NCBI GenBank assembly: GCA_029817715.1
Contig: JARUPY010000288.1
Span: 620,001-684,000, forward strand
Direction: 5' to 3'
Source: Melastoma dodecandrum
Taxonomy: Eukaryota; Streptophyta; Magnoliopsida; Myrtales; Melastomataceae
Length of the DNA stretch: 64,000 nt
Position numbers and translations under genes: made by a program. Below, piece after piece: positions 46,712-59,800 of the stretch. The notes under the pieces were generated by a model that saw only the letters and a program-made list of their open reading frames with translations, was not told where the DNA came from and did no database searches. Numbering within the stretch: the stretch's first letter is position 1; each line of letters opens with the position of its first letter.

Positions 46712-47478
46712 TGTATGACAAGATATTCTACTTACCGTATGTCCTACTCTGAAATGGAATCGAGTGCTGATATCCACAAAAGAAAATGGGCATTTCCAAA
46801 CAAGTCGAGGTAGGTGGGATTTTTCATCTTCATCTCTTTTCCAGATGATCAAAAAGAACAAAATCCCACATTTTTCTATTCCCACCCCATCTCTCTTCCT
46901 TTTATCTGAGGAGGTTGTGAGTAGTCATAATAAATGCAAGGTATGCACTGATGTAGAAATGTTGGTCCTTAATGGATTCGACAGCAGGAAATGAAGATGA
47001 CCTGACTTCCCTTTCCCCAACAGATTTCCTCAGCCAAGACTACACACCACAAAATTATGAAATTATGGAAGGCGGCATGTTTCCAGAATCCAGATGGCTA
47101 CCCTATATCAGATGAACTATTCTTCCCGTCCTACGAAAGAGCCACAGTTCTTTGCTACTTGGGGGTTTGGATTTTGTCAACTGCTAGACTATACAAAGAG
47201 GGAGATGGTTCTAGAGACTCTCTAATCATTCCGGATGGATTCACATTATCGTATTGGAATATGCATTACCACCAAGAAGACTGTTGTAGAAACATCCGCC
47301 AGATATATTTCTCATGTAATAATTAGCACACCAATCCCCTTGCACTAATACTTTTTCAACTACTTTCCCGGGTTAAGAGCACAAGCCACAGTATTACCTC
47401 AAGTGTAAAGAGGTCGGCCAAGTCCAAACAAGACACTGTCTAGAAAAATAAATAGCTGCCAGCTTTTATGAGCAAATT
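46712..47478. other. Intergenic, no gene seen
   Basis: No conserved frame recognised. The 89-codon open frame at 47057-47326 has no family resemblance that I can see. The stretch may include the 3' UTR of the METTL18-like gene. Confidence 0.4.
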
Positions 47479-49912
47479 TCATGTAACAGAAGATGGTTTC
47501 ACCTGCTTGAAAGTGAGTTTCCATACTTCACGAACATTTGAAGATCCATCTGTGACTTCGGATATCATGTGACCGGTCATTACACCTGAAGGGCAGTAAA
47601 GCAATTAGCAGCAAATAAAGGAATCAGCACAGAAATAACACCGTCAAAGAAAAGATTGATGACCACTTTGAACAACCGAACCCCATGACAGCACATGCAT
47701 TAAAGTAAATCATGCAAGTAACACGATTCCACATTCGTATTCCAATTCCTGTCATTTTAGGTGAAAAATGGTAAGAAATTTTTGCCGAAAATCACATTCA
47801 CAACTAAGTCCTTTGTTTTATCTACTATATATTCCTTTTTACCCAAAACAGAAGTCCTCTCTTTCTGTGGGGCAAGAAACATCGTGTAGTCTCAAACCAG
47901 TTGGCCCAGAAGTTGTTACCGTCTTTATCCATGACAGACAAAAACCTCCGTGATCCTCCACCAACTCCGAAGTAGTGTTTCTTTGCAGCCATGTAAACAA
48001 CTCCAGTGGGACAACAAAGGCACTGCAGATGCAGAAACATGTATCAAAGTTTTCCGCTTCTACCCTAGCCAAATCCTACAAGATAATGGCTTCCTCCAAA
48101 CCTTCTTTATAAGTTCGTAAAGACTTGGAAGAGATGAGATTGAGTACACAGTCTCAGCCATGAGGATAATATCATATCCCCTCGAAGTCTCTGAACTTTG
48201 GTCGCTTTCAGTGTCTTGTACGAAAGGAAGAAGTTGAACCATGTTACTCCAGTCCCCAGCAAAGAAACGAATGTCCTTGTCGGTTACTTCACTTCCAGAG
48301 TGTTTGGACGATTTCAGGTTTGCGTTAACATTTGGAATAGTAAGGCACCGCAGTACCTCTGCATTAAAGTCCTGAAAATGCACGGCAGTTGCACCCTAGT
48401 CCAGAAGATTTCAGGTGATTATTGCCAAATCTATAGTTGCCGAATGAGCATAAAATGTGGCACCCATAAAAAATGTAATTAGAAATGCAGGTACCTGAAG
48501 ACAGGCAAAAATTGCCGGTAGTCCATGACCACATCCAAGCTGAAGATGTAGGAAAAAATTGTTAGTCAAAGCAAAGAAATCAAGAATTAAAAAATCAAAG
48601 CGTAAAAATATCATGCAAAAGCAAGGAAAGTGAGAAGAAGATGTGTTGTTTAGAAATCTAAACCATAGTCCATGTGAAAGATTATTAAGAAAGGAAGTTC
48701 ATATCTCTAATTACAACCAGTATAACATGGAAAACGAACACTAGAAATGTCAAATTGTCTGACATGGCTAAACTGTAATCAATCAAAGAAAATTGACATT
48801 GCTCATCAAGTCTACTTTTGAAGACTCAAAGAACAATGTACATTTTAGACTGCAATTGAAGAGAATGGCCATCACATATCTGCCGATAAGTAGATGAACA
48901 TAAAGGAAGATAGAACTTGCATTGCACCTGTTTCTTTCACTGACTTTTCTGCTGCTTTAGAAGGTGAATTAAAAACAGCTAGATTCATTGTCATTAGTTT
49001 ACAATTTAACTAATAATACTAAGAATAATAAAATCCTTCCTTGCAATAATTAGGTTTGGCTAGATATCCAGGATTTTCAAATAACACTAATCGGGCAGCA
49101 TGATATCTTTGTTCTACGATGGAAATTCAAAAGGAGAATCTAGTCTGCTCATTAGGAAATAACAACCCACCTCAAGTACCCTTTTACCCGAGAAGCGCAA
49201 GGACTTGGATTGAATCTCCGACTGCAGAGCTTTAACCAGGTCAATGGAACCTTCCCAGAGTTTAAGCCCACCTGCAAACTAATTTTGAACTCATTACAAC
49301 TAATGTTCAAAGAAACTGAACTAGCTTTAGAAGAATTAGCACAAATACTCAATAACGAACTGATTTATCCCCTACAGTTATTCTTCATACGATGAAGCAA
49401 TACATTTACCTTCGTACTTCCCAGGAACCAAATCCGAGTTGGAAAGTGAGAGGACCTCTTGCGTGCTCACACGGCCCTAAAAGAAACCAGAAAGAGACTC
49501 AACTTTGCTTCAGCCATCAACATCACCGCCCGCATCAAAACAAAGAACCACATCTTCACTCGGGGCGATATAACAACCGACTTAAAAGAGATGAATGAGG
49601 GCGGGGCGCGCATACCTTGAGCAGCGTCAGTTCGCCGACGTTAACCGATTCCACCGTGTACTTAACCGAATCCGAGACCTAAAGAAGGAGAAAAACAGCA
49701 ACGAAACAACTATCAATCATCGTCGTCGTGAATCCCGACTACCTTCGCACTCGAAGATCGTAGCGGACAGGAACCGAGAGGCGGCCCTGTACCTCGGAGC
49801 GGAAGACTTCGACAGGCGGCGGCGGCGGCGGGGAAGAGAAGGCGAGCCCCGAGGAGGAGTCGGCGGACTCAGAAAATAGGGTGAAAGCTGCTGACGTTGT
49901 ATGTGACGTCAT
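47479..49912 (-). CDS. METTL18-like protein-histidine N-methyltransferase
   Basis: AdoMet-dependent methyltransferase of the HPM1/METTL18 group, which in yeast and human methylates a histidine of ribosomal protein uL3. Eight exons: 49912-49793, 49678-49616, 49476-49410, 49271-49171, 48539-48495, 48395-48102, 48022-47920 and 47585-47479. They sum to 299 residues in frame. Segments are GLKLWEGSIDLVKALQSE, then KRVLELGCGHGLPAIFACLQ (motif I of the seven-strand fold, split over two introns), VHFQDFNAEVLRCLTIPNVN, IRFFAGDWS, YDIILMAETVYSIS, GVVYMAAKKHYFGVGGGSRR and a C-terminal DGSSNVREVWKLTFK. These match the plant 'histidine protein methyltransferase 1 homolog'. An in-frame ATG at 49969 would add 19 residues. 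The substrate in plants is inferred. If one more intron follows AAG CAG at 47495, the last few residues would change. Confidence 0.88.
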
Positions 49913-49969
49913 CGCGCTCGAATCAGTCCCCCCTCCCCACCCCACCGAGCCCGCTTTGCTTTTCGGCAC

Positions 49970-50559
49970 GAAATTTGCGAGATGAGTTACAAAAATACCT
50001 AAACCCTAAATATTTGGCTAAGTAATTTTTTAAATTCGTAAATAATGTTTTGAATTTCTTTAATGATGTCATCGAATTCTTTTGAAGCTTTGACCAGTAA
50101 CCAATTTCTCGTAAGCAAACTGGATATCGATTTTTTAAATTGAAATAACATATGAAAACAATTGAGTAAAAAGGGGGTGAGAAGAAAGAAATTCCAAATT
50201 TACCTCCTTAAGTTTGGCCGTGGTCAATTTAAACGACTTTTATTAAAATTGGGATAAAGTAGTAAATAACAAAATTCAATTTTATATTCAATTTTTAAAA
50301 TTATCAAGTGACGACAATTTCAAATTTATTTCCTTCCTAATTCACTTAATTTTTTCATAAAAAGAATATTTCGGCACAAAACTCTTACTATCCTATTTCG
50401 CAGAAAATACAAATTATGGGTATTCAAAACCAGAATTACAAATACTTCTTTTAAAATTAAGGCTATATGATTAGCCTTAAGATATAATCTATTCTTCTAA
50501 ATAAATGTTACTTTGTAATCTTAAATCATCACAACTTTGAATTCTTGTCATTGGCCGGC
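49970..50559. other. AT-rich intergenic, no gene seen
   Basis: Low-complexity AT-rich DNA between the 5' end of the methyltransferase gene and the 3' end of PRORP. Nothing recognisable. Confidence 0.5.
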
Positions 50560-53251
50560 TCAGGTTTTCGAGTGCCGGGCAGCGCATATCCATTGCCTCC
50601 CCGCCTCCAAGTCGTCCCCAGTTGCGATCGGCACGTGCCAACTACCATCCTTGGACTCCTGCTAGGCGACAAACAACACATCGAAGTAAGGCATCTGAAG
50701 AGGTGATTCGTCGGCTCGTAATGAAAGGGGAAGGTAGGCAGTTGTGGGAAATTATCACCTGAATTACGACTGAGTAAGGGGGAGGCATGTGGAGTTCCAG
50801 GCCGCGAGGAGATGCCGACAGTCGGACCTACGCCGAAGACAAGTTCGTCTCATCACTAACTACTTTGTATGTCAACCAAATTAACTTGTCCTGGTAATCG
50901 AATTCTCTCCGGAAGAGCATTTGAACACAACAATAAGGCTTCAAGTGGCATAATACAGGAAATTATGACATCCACAGAAAGATCTATTGATGAATCTCAT
51001 CTCTACAGACTGCACTACAAGGAATGATTTTCGTAATTGCATTATAGCTATACAATTCATTTTCTTCGAGTCATCAATCTATACAGGTAGAAAGGAATTT
51101 CATCGCGTACCTGATGTTTCTCCTTCCATCTCGGGAAAAAGCTAGTCCCAAGTAATTGAAATAAGTGGTCCCGCATCTCATCATTTGTGACAATAAGACA
51201 GTTGCTCGACACGGCAGCATATAACCAATACCTGTTGTTGCAAAGAAAATATTTTCAAGTTGTCAGGATCAGGAGATTTTGATGCAATCACGGGAAAACC
51301 ACGAGTTATTACTGAGGACCGATTTAAAGAACCTTTCAAATCAGAAAAAAATAAACAAGAAACTTTGTGATCCATCCATGATGCTTTGATCGGAACATCC
51401 ACTAATGCAGACTCACCAATCATCATTCGAGCCCACAGGAGCTTCGAATAGTGCACCAGCCTTCCTCCACCTCTCCAATAATTTTTTGTTCCTAGGTTCT
51501 AAGGCAGGACCTGTATGCACCCTGCTTTGGTGTAGAACCACCAAAGGATATCTCTTTGAAGGGCTCATCTCACGAAGCTCATTCACAGCACAATTTAGCT
51601 AGAAGAAGCAAGTTAACATCTTTCCTCATCGAGAAGCAAACTGAAGATTTCTCACTAGAGAGCCCTTTATACCTGAAAGAAGTTGAAGAAGTGTCCCTTA
51701 ATCAAACCAACATTTGCACCATCTATTACTGCATCAAAGGGACCATGCTGCTGAAGCCACTCCTGTAACAATTTAAGCCCCACAAAGCACCATTACCATA
51801 AAAAATATTAAACTTACAGAAACAGAAGGACCTCCAATGAAACAAAGTCAAAACGAAAAGAATGTGAAAACCTGAAATCTCACAAAAGTAGCTTTAACCT
51901 CCCTCTTGAAAGCCAATTCAGTCAAAGAACTAGCGAAGTCTTCAGTTTCCATTGGATCAATGTCAATACAAGCAAGTTTCTCTCCACACGACTGGCACAC
52001 ACCCTCTGCGTCCATCTGAGTGCGCGCAACATTCCACTTGCCGCTGCCCAGCCACCCTTGTCCATGCCACCCTCCACCTACTCTTGCAATACTTTCCTTG
52101 ATTTTGACGACATCCCAACAATCAGACCCTACGATTGTGGCAGAAACAGAATTGAACCAGTCCTCAACAATTTGTGCAGACGATGGAGAAACCTGCCTCA
52201 CGGAAGCACGCAACCGATGCAGAAACTCGTAAACCTTTTCTGCTCGCTTAGCCACCACACTAACTTCCAGCAGCGCTGCCAGTTCGGATTCCTCCGCTAA
52301 AACCCCACTATCAACCATATGCTCATCAACATCGTAAGCCTTATCGGCGTTTTGTATCTTGCAAAACCCAAAAAGGGATGGTCCATAAGACCTCAACCGA
52401 GGAGGAATACCATTATTCTTCATCCCTTTTACCAAATCAAAAGCCATTTCTGGATCTTCAATTGTGGCTGCCAACCTTGCAGCATTAGTAAATGTAGCTT
52501 CATTGGGTACAATTTTATCAGAAGCCATCTCCCGAAATATATCGAAACCCCTTCTCTTGGCCAGGAGCTTCAGACTCTCGGGATTTTCTTCGGAGCCTTC
52601 TTCATGCGATCCACTGCCAGCCATCGAGCAAAGATAAAGCAGTGCATTGTAATGATATTGTGTAAGCTTAATCCCGTTTCTCTTTGCTTCATCATATAAC
52701 TGAAGCCCTTCAACAATTTTTCCATCCTTGCAGCAGTTATCCAGTTCAAACTTAAACACGGCCTCGAGATTTTGCATAGGGGTCCTCTTCCTGGCTTTTC
52801 TGGAGAGCTTGTAATTGGAGCCCAGACCCTCGACAGATTGTGATGAATCAACCATTGCGGAGGTAGAAATACGTGTGACTCTTTGCCATGACCGGCACTT
52901 TGAGAAGTAACTATCAGTGGCACCAGCAATTACTAATGTTTGAATGCATCGGCAAATCAAGAAGCCACCGCAGCCATCCCTGCCAGCAGCACAAAGAGGG
53001 TTCCTGGTTCTCGCGACGACAAACGAGAACAGCGGAGCACACCTACCCAGAAGCATGTCTTCCTTTGCGAGACTCACGGTCCACTGATTCCTAGAATCAT
53101 CTCCACAAATTCTCCAGTCCTCGACTATTTTCTGCAAGGCAACAACGCCAAGGGCGTCCCTTTTCCTTCGTAATGTGCCAACAGAATCGCCAAAACTAGA
53201 CGAGAAAAAACAAATCCCGGGTCCTGCAGTAGACGTCCCAAACCCAGGCAA
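50560..53251 (-). CDS. PRORP1: Proteinaceous RNase P (PRORP1-type, organellar)
   Basis: Single-protein RNase P that removes 5' leaders from precursor tRNAs in mitochondria and plastids. Six exons: 53251-51872, 51762-51673, 51598-51417, 51231-51111, 50827-50759 and 50658-50560, giving 646 residues in frame. N-terminal pentatricopeptide-like repeats are seen in QLYDEAKRNGIKLTQYHYNA, FREMASDKIVPNEATFTNAA and KGMKNNGIPPRLRSYGPSLF. The zinc site is in GVCQSCGEKL plus the C-terminal HVP..W region. The NYN metallonuclease domain shows FDAVIDGANVGL, GSNDDWYWLYAAV and VTNDEMRDH, containing the catalytic aspartates. The C-terminus is LELHMPPPYSVVIQESKDGS. The first ATG (53251) gives a long leader. The ATG at 53056 (MLLGRCAPLFSFVVART) starts a more conventional transit peptide and may be the true start. 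Confidence 0.94.
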
Positions 53252-53836
53252 GGCAATTATCGAAATAAAGTAGTAGCGAACGATCAGGTAAACTAAAACA
53301 GGGAGAGAAAACAGAAAGAAAAAAAAGAAGCTTCAAAAAATGCATTCGAGCAAGGCATACCGTCGAACAGGTGGCGGGGTAATGCCTGCTGCCGGGGGAC
53401 AAGTGTCGGAGCAAAAGCAGAGAGAAATCGTCGGATTTTATTACCAGAAGAAGAAATGCAATCATCGACCGACTGATGCTCTCTTCCTGTTTTCGGCTCT
53501 TGCTATCATCATCTGGCTTCCTTTCTTTAGCCGATTGGAATTCATAACATAATCGCGACGTCATCCACGAATGGTATCGGGCCTTTCTTCAACAACTTAA
53601 GACGAGTTATTTGATAAATTTCAACAACTTTTGGCGAAAACATTTTCCCAAACCAAACTCTGGAAACAACATGGACACGTAACTAATATTAATCCGAGAT
53701 TATGATGAGTGGAGGATAATTTTTAAGAGTCAATGATCCAAATATTCCTATGACTTTAATAACTTCTCGTCTGTAATCGGATGTGCGGCTTCAAAAAATG
53801 GCTGGTTTCCTGATTCCCGGAAGAGGAAGAGGATTT
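53252..53836. promoter_or_regulatory. Region between PRORP start and IleRS stop
   Basis: About 585 bp that must hold the PRORP promoter/5' UTR and the IleRS 3' UTR, as both genes run leftward. No distinctive motif recognised. Confidence 0.4.
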
Positions 53837-56800
53837 TCACGAATCGGATTTCTCGCTCAAATAATAGTCGCCCACCGTCAAGAATACGTGGTCTCCCAAC
53901 ACAAGCGTCGTGGCTGGGTGACCTTCCATGCAGTTAACCACTACCTGTGCGCGTATACAATGAACAGTGATCAGGATATGCATTATGCAGCTGGTCGGTT
54001 GGTAGTCTAGTCGGCAAAGGAGATTCGCCCCCAGATTCGTGTCGAAGGGAAGACATCCGTACCTTGCCTTTTCCGTGTTGGAATTCTGATCTTAAATTGG
54101 TGATATCCCTTGATCGCAAATACGTCAACAGTCCAAGGGCTGCTTTCTTATCACCTGAGAAAATGCTTTCATTCAGATCCCAATGCTATAAAACTGAAGC
54201 ACTGTGATTTCCAATTTATGAACATGCACATGAAATTGCGACTGGGAGAAAGATAGAGGAAAAAAGCGACAAGGATACCTCCAAACAGAGCATCCACTGC
54301 ATTGGGCTTGAACACCAGAGATGGTCTGGCCAAATAGATGGTTACAGAAAAGTTAGCAGTGCTGCGGAAGCTATCATCACCGAGGATGACCTGGAAGATG
54401 CAAATAACAACACAATATGAGATAAGTCAATAAATCCACAAAGAGAAGAAATCAATGGCATTCCCCAGAACTATGGCAAACTTACCACATCGGGCGGCAT
54501 CATTGAAAATGGGAGCAACGGGGAACCAACTGCCTCTCGGACATAGCTTTCCTACACATTCGAACAAAAATAGTTCAATAAAAAACTTATAGAAAGGAAG
54601 AAGGTTATTACTATACATCTTCTGAAATTCACCCTAAAATATGTCACTCAACTTTTGGAGATCTTAAAGCACGTACCTGTGAATCTAAAACTTGCTTTAC
54701 AGCAGATACATCCTCTTTCGGCGAATCGAAATAAACCTCCACCAGATCAGTTGGCTCGAGACCAACCTTCTTTCTTAGCTTCTGAACCCTGTTGACAATC
54801 TAGAGAAGCAAACGCAAGGTGTAATTTACAGCATATATATTTGACTAAAAAATACTATGGCTCTCTAAGGTATTCAATTGCATCAATTGGGTATAGAGGG
54901 AAACAGTTGGAGCAGGATTCTTACTTCACGAGCCACCCCGGCTTCGAACAATGACTCATCAGCACGTAGATCTAGAACAACCAGAACATCGCCTGGAGCA
55001 GAAAAGATAATTTCAGCATAAGCAGCCATTTGGGGAAAAACAAATTATTCAGGAAGAATTCTGACCATCTCCCACTGCATCGATCTCCTTCTCAGTTCGA
55101 CCATCGGGACGCTTGAAAACCCGAACAACCTAGATGGCAACCAATTAGTCAGGTCAGGACAAAGTGAACTGAGAACTACCTTGCCAAAAAAAGAAGTGAC
55201 TAGAGATGGTGGACTTTCTAAGAGAAAAGAGGATAGGATATTGGGCATCTGTGAAGTAACAGAAAGGATCAACACGTCCAACTGTAGAGAAATCACAAAT
55301 CAGTTATCAGAGGCACCAAACTCAGACAAGGAAATGACATGCCTTAATATCCTCCTCCTTCAAACAATGGGAACCAATTGTGACTACTCCATTTCTCTCA
55401 AAAGCCAAGATGTCATCCTGCGACATTGCTTTGACTTCCTTGGCAACGATTCCCATGGCTTTCCCAAGTCTCTTGCCCAACCCACTGACAAAATAGCATG
55501 CCTCCTTAGATCAAATTGGAGAATATGGAAATAGAATTCGGGAGAAAGATGCAGAGCTACCTAAAATCTGGTTCTGCACGAAGGGTTGCGTATTGTAGAA
55601 TGTCTTTTGATGTAACGAGAGATCTTACATTTAACTCTTCAAGCAAGTACTGCAAACGATAAAAAAAAAAAGCACAAGGCAACAATAGCCACGTTAATCA
55701 TGGTTTACTTTCTTCAATGTTAATGCAGGAGAAAGGAAAAGTAATGTATCACTACACTGCAGAAGGAAATTTGACATGGGTAGACATGGAACCTGAAGTG
55801 AAGGAAGAAATAAAGATCACATACACTATGGGCATGCAGACAAGCATTAGTTCTCATCCTCTACAAGAATAAGGACGAACAAACTTACCTATGACACATG
55901 AATAGAAATAATAACAATGAAACCTTGCGGCATGCCTGCAGAACAATCACCGTGACCATGTACATAGAGAAGGGACGTGCATACAGCCGCTGGATGCAAC
56001 CTTATCGTGACTTCAAAAACGGAAGCACATATCCATCTCAAAACAGATAATATCAACTAAATGACTAATCGCATTGAAAACGATAAGCAAAACAAGTATC
56101 CGAAAAGTGCTACTGAAATTTCAACCTCTTTGAGTTTTCCTCCAATGTCATCCAGAAAGTCAGCATCTGGGTGAACAACAACCATCTCCCTGAAAAAATG
56201 CCAGCATCGTGAAAATAGTAACGATACTGCAAAATGTAAGAACCACATACAAATATCAATTACCAGACCCTCAGTATACCTAAGAGGGGTCTTCAATGGC
56301 TTGCCATGACGTTCTCGGATATTTCTTGCAAGTTCAATGATAGTTTTCATCCTAGCTACACTTGTTTCAATTCTTTCATCTCGCTGGAGTGCAAGTAAAT
56401 AAAAGGGTCAAGAAGACTGGAAACTATAATGGCGAACGATTACTGAGTTTGAATAACACTGATGAATTCACCTTCCCTTCCTCCTGAGGGAGATTACAAA
56501 AATGGACACTTTCTTCAGCACTTCTATCTACTTTCCTCATGTTCTGATATAGAACTTCAGTAAAGAATGGGGTGAATGGGGCCATCACTTTGCAAGATGT
56601 GAGAAGAACCTGATTTATCCAAACGATAAACTTGGTCAATGGCAATTGAATACATTGCAGTAAAGCAAACTATTGTTTAATAATGCATGCATTGATATAC
56701 GAAGGCCCGAAATGTTAAAAAAAATCCCATGCTTTTTAAAGTCAACCCATTAAGCTGAAAGATTGACCAAATCTTTCAATATATCCAGAGGCAGCGATAA

Positions 56801-59800
56801 AGCACATGGCTATAACCAGCATAAATATAGAAGTTTTTCGGACTCTACATTGTACAACATGGAAAGTGCAACAAGGCAGTCTTCTTCTGCCGTACGGCCT
56901 TTCAACCTTTTCCGGTTAAACCGCACATATATATTTGTCAGATGGTCAAGAAACTTCAAAAGGTATGGCACAACCTGCAATAAAGGAGAGATAGCGTATT
57001 AAAATTATACAGAACCATCCCTGTGAAGGAGGACCCAGGAAGAAAGCAATCCCAAAGGAGTCAACTTCTCCTATTGCAAACATATGAATTTGACAAAAAT
57101 GGTAGACCACACTTAGTAAAAATGTAATTTTATCACCTACATTCAAATTTACTAAAAATATTCACAACAATCTTATTCGTTGTTATCATAACCTAACAAT
57201 TCACGATTCGACAAACACTGATTATATGAAATTGAAACAATCACATAATAATGCAGTGTTCAACCAGAAGATCACATCATGCTGAAGCCTCCCTGAGGTA
57301 GAAAAGGGATTCGCTTCAAAATAATGGAAATCTGTGATAATCAATAATATGGAAGGGAAACTACAGTAACGAGTAAAGTATTTTCAAGGAGTAATCAAAT
57401 TAGCGATCTCAATATTGCTAACCGTATAAAGTCGATATGCATCCATTTCTTGGCGAACAAAATGGACAAGACTCTGAGTTGCCGAGTATATCCACTGGTC
57501 AAGCACATTCGATGACTTCTGTAGAGCTGCCTGATCCATAGGGCAGAATGGGCCAGACCCCTCAATCTCAAGTCTCTTTGCATTTTGAACAAGGAATCTA
57601 TATGCATTATACCAAGGAAGAAATACGTCCTTGACCTGGGGATAACAATACATATCACCATGTGAAAAGGGAGAGACATCAAATAGGGTCAGCAATAATA
57701 ATGAGAACACTGTAACTTCGATAAGAAGACTTACAACACAGTAGACACCTTCCTTCTTGAATCGCAAGGTTTCCGCACGGACTACAGGAGAATTGATGAG
57801 GTACAAACGCAAAGCATCCTGTCAACAAAATGTTAACCAACAAAATGTCAAAGATTATTTCAGCATAATTCAACATAAAATCACGTAAAATGTCTACTCT
57901 TTTGTACACCATCGTAATAGACTTTCCAGCTTCACGCCATTTCTCAGAAAGCATTGAAGAAGTAGTTTGAAACGAATTATTCTAGAGAGACCACATACCG
58001 CCCCATAGTCATTTATAACTTCCAAAGGTGAAGGGTAATTCTTCAAGCTTTTGCTCATCTTCTTCCCATCCTCAGCAAGGACGAGTCCGTTGCAAATGAG
58101 ATTCCTAAATGCAGGTTTCCCGAACAAGGCAGTAGCCAGCACCATGAGAGTATAAAACCTATAACAACCAAGAACATAATTTAGCAGGAATGGAAGGGGC
58201 TGTTCGGAAGTTGAGAGGCTCTGTAGCAAATCTTAGTTGAGCGATGCATCAGAGAAGATGCACTCAAACAGCAATATAGAATATGATAACTAAAAGAAGT
58301 CATGGCACAAGTCAGGAGATTCATTTGAAGTGACTCTAACCATCCACGAGTTTGGTCCAATCCTTCAGCCACAAAGTGCCCGGGAAAGTTCTTCTCAAAG
58401 AGCTCCACATTCTCAAATGGATAGTGCAGATAAGCATAAGGCATAGATCCACTCTCAAACCAACAATCAAAAACCTGAGAAAATACAACGTGGTGTCAGT
58501 AAGCAAAATTATCAAAACTAAAAATTTTAAGTGGACAGAAATGCACAGGGTAAATTCCAACAAGACCATTTGCACAAGAAATAATTAAGAAGCAAATTTT
58601 TAGGATGATTTTGCAAAACCAAAACAAACCATGCTACCCTGCTCAATTGAACGTTAAAGTAAGTGCATAGAAAGAAAATCCCACAGGCTGACAAATGAAG
58701 AGCAATACTGGAATCTTACATCTTCTACACGTCGAAGTGGTCCGAACTCTGGACCCCGACTAGATGGAATTGTTATGTTATCAATGTTATGCCGATGTAG
58801 ATCAAAAACCTGGAAATGGAGCAATTGAATGCATTACTTTTCAAACTTCCAAAATTATACACTTCTGACAGTGGATAAATGGGCTTTGATGAATAGGAAA
58901 AAACAAATACGAGTCAGATGAACAGATTTTAATCACTTGAGAAAAGTAAGAACAAACACCCTCCTCAACCTTTCAAAGATGAAAATTCCTGACATCAACT
59001 TAATCTCATTTCCCATAAATCAACAAGAAATCAATCCAATTGACTCACAGGGCAAAGAAATTACATTGCAAAAAACTGAATCGTAACTAAACAGATATTT
59101 AAATTTCTAGGCCAACTTATTGTATCCAAATAGTTGTATCAAATTGCAATGAATAAAAATGCAGGGTCAATCAAGAAGATATGGTAACCTTTTGAACAAA
59201 TTCCACTTTAAGAGGCCAAATTCTTCTTTTCTATAAATAAGAATTCTCAAATGGAAGCATTCAAGAGTTATAAAATAGGGTACAAAAATTGAACAGAAGG
59301 CATGCTCATCTTAGCTACCAAAATTATGAGCACAATACTGAAACATCAATGGCCGAATCGCCAATATATTTCAAATGAGTTTGACCAGGTATAATAATAT
59401 TATTAAGATTGCAGCTAGAATATCAAACTGAAAAAAAAAAAAGAAAAATGTAAACAAGAAAAAGGTAACAAGCATTGATAGATCCAACCCAATAAAGAAC
59501 CCTCTGTAAATTACACAAACAGAGTGAGAAAGAAACCTTGGCACCGGAAAGCTTTTCAAGTTTATCTATAGAGTCCATAACCACAATTTCCTGGGCATCC
59601 TCACTTATCCAGATTGGTAGAGGAGTTCCCCAAAATCGGCTTCGACTAACAGCCCAATCTCTTGCATTCTCCAGCCAATTGTGGAAACGCTTTTCCTATA
59701 ACATAAAAAGGAAATGAGAATGCACAAATTTCAAAGAAACAAAATTGAAGTACTACTTAGATGATCAAATGAAGTCATTGCCAATTATCAGGCTTCTGAA

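Noticed and set aside
47057..47326. 89-codon open frame downstream of the METTL18-like gene
   Set aside because: No family resemblance, no splice or promoter context, and it lies in the likely 3' flank.
49899..49912. Palindromic TGACGTCA as a cAMP-response-like promoter site
   Set aside because: It overlaps the predicted start codon of the methyltransferase gene, so chance or coding sequence explains it as well as regulation.
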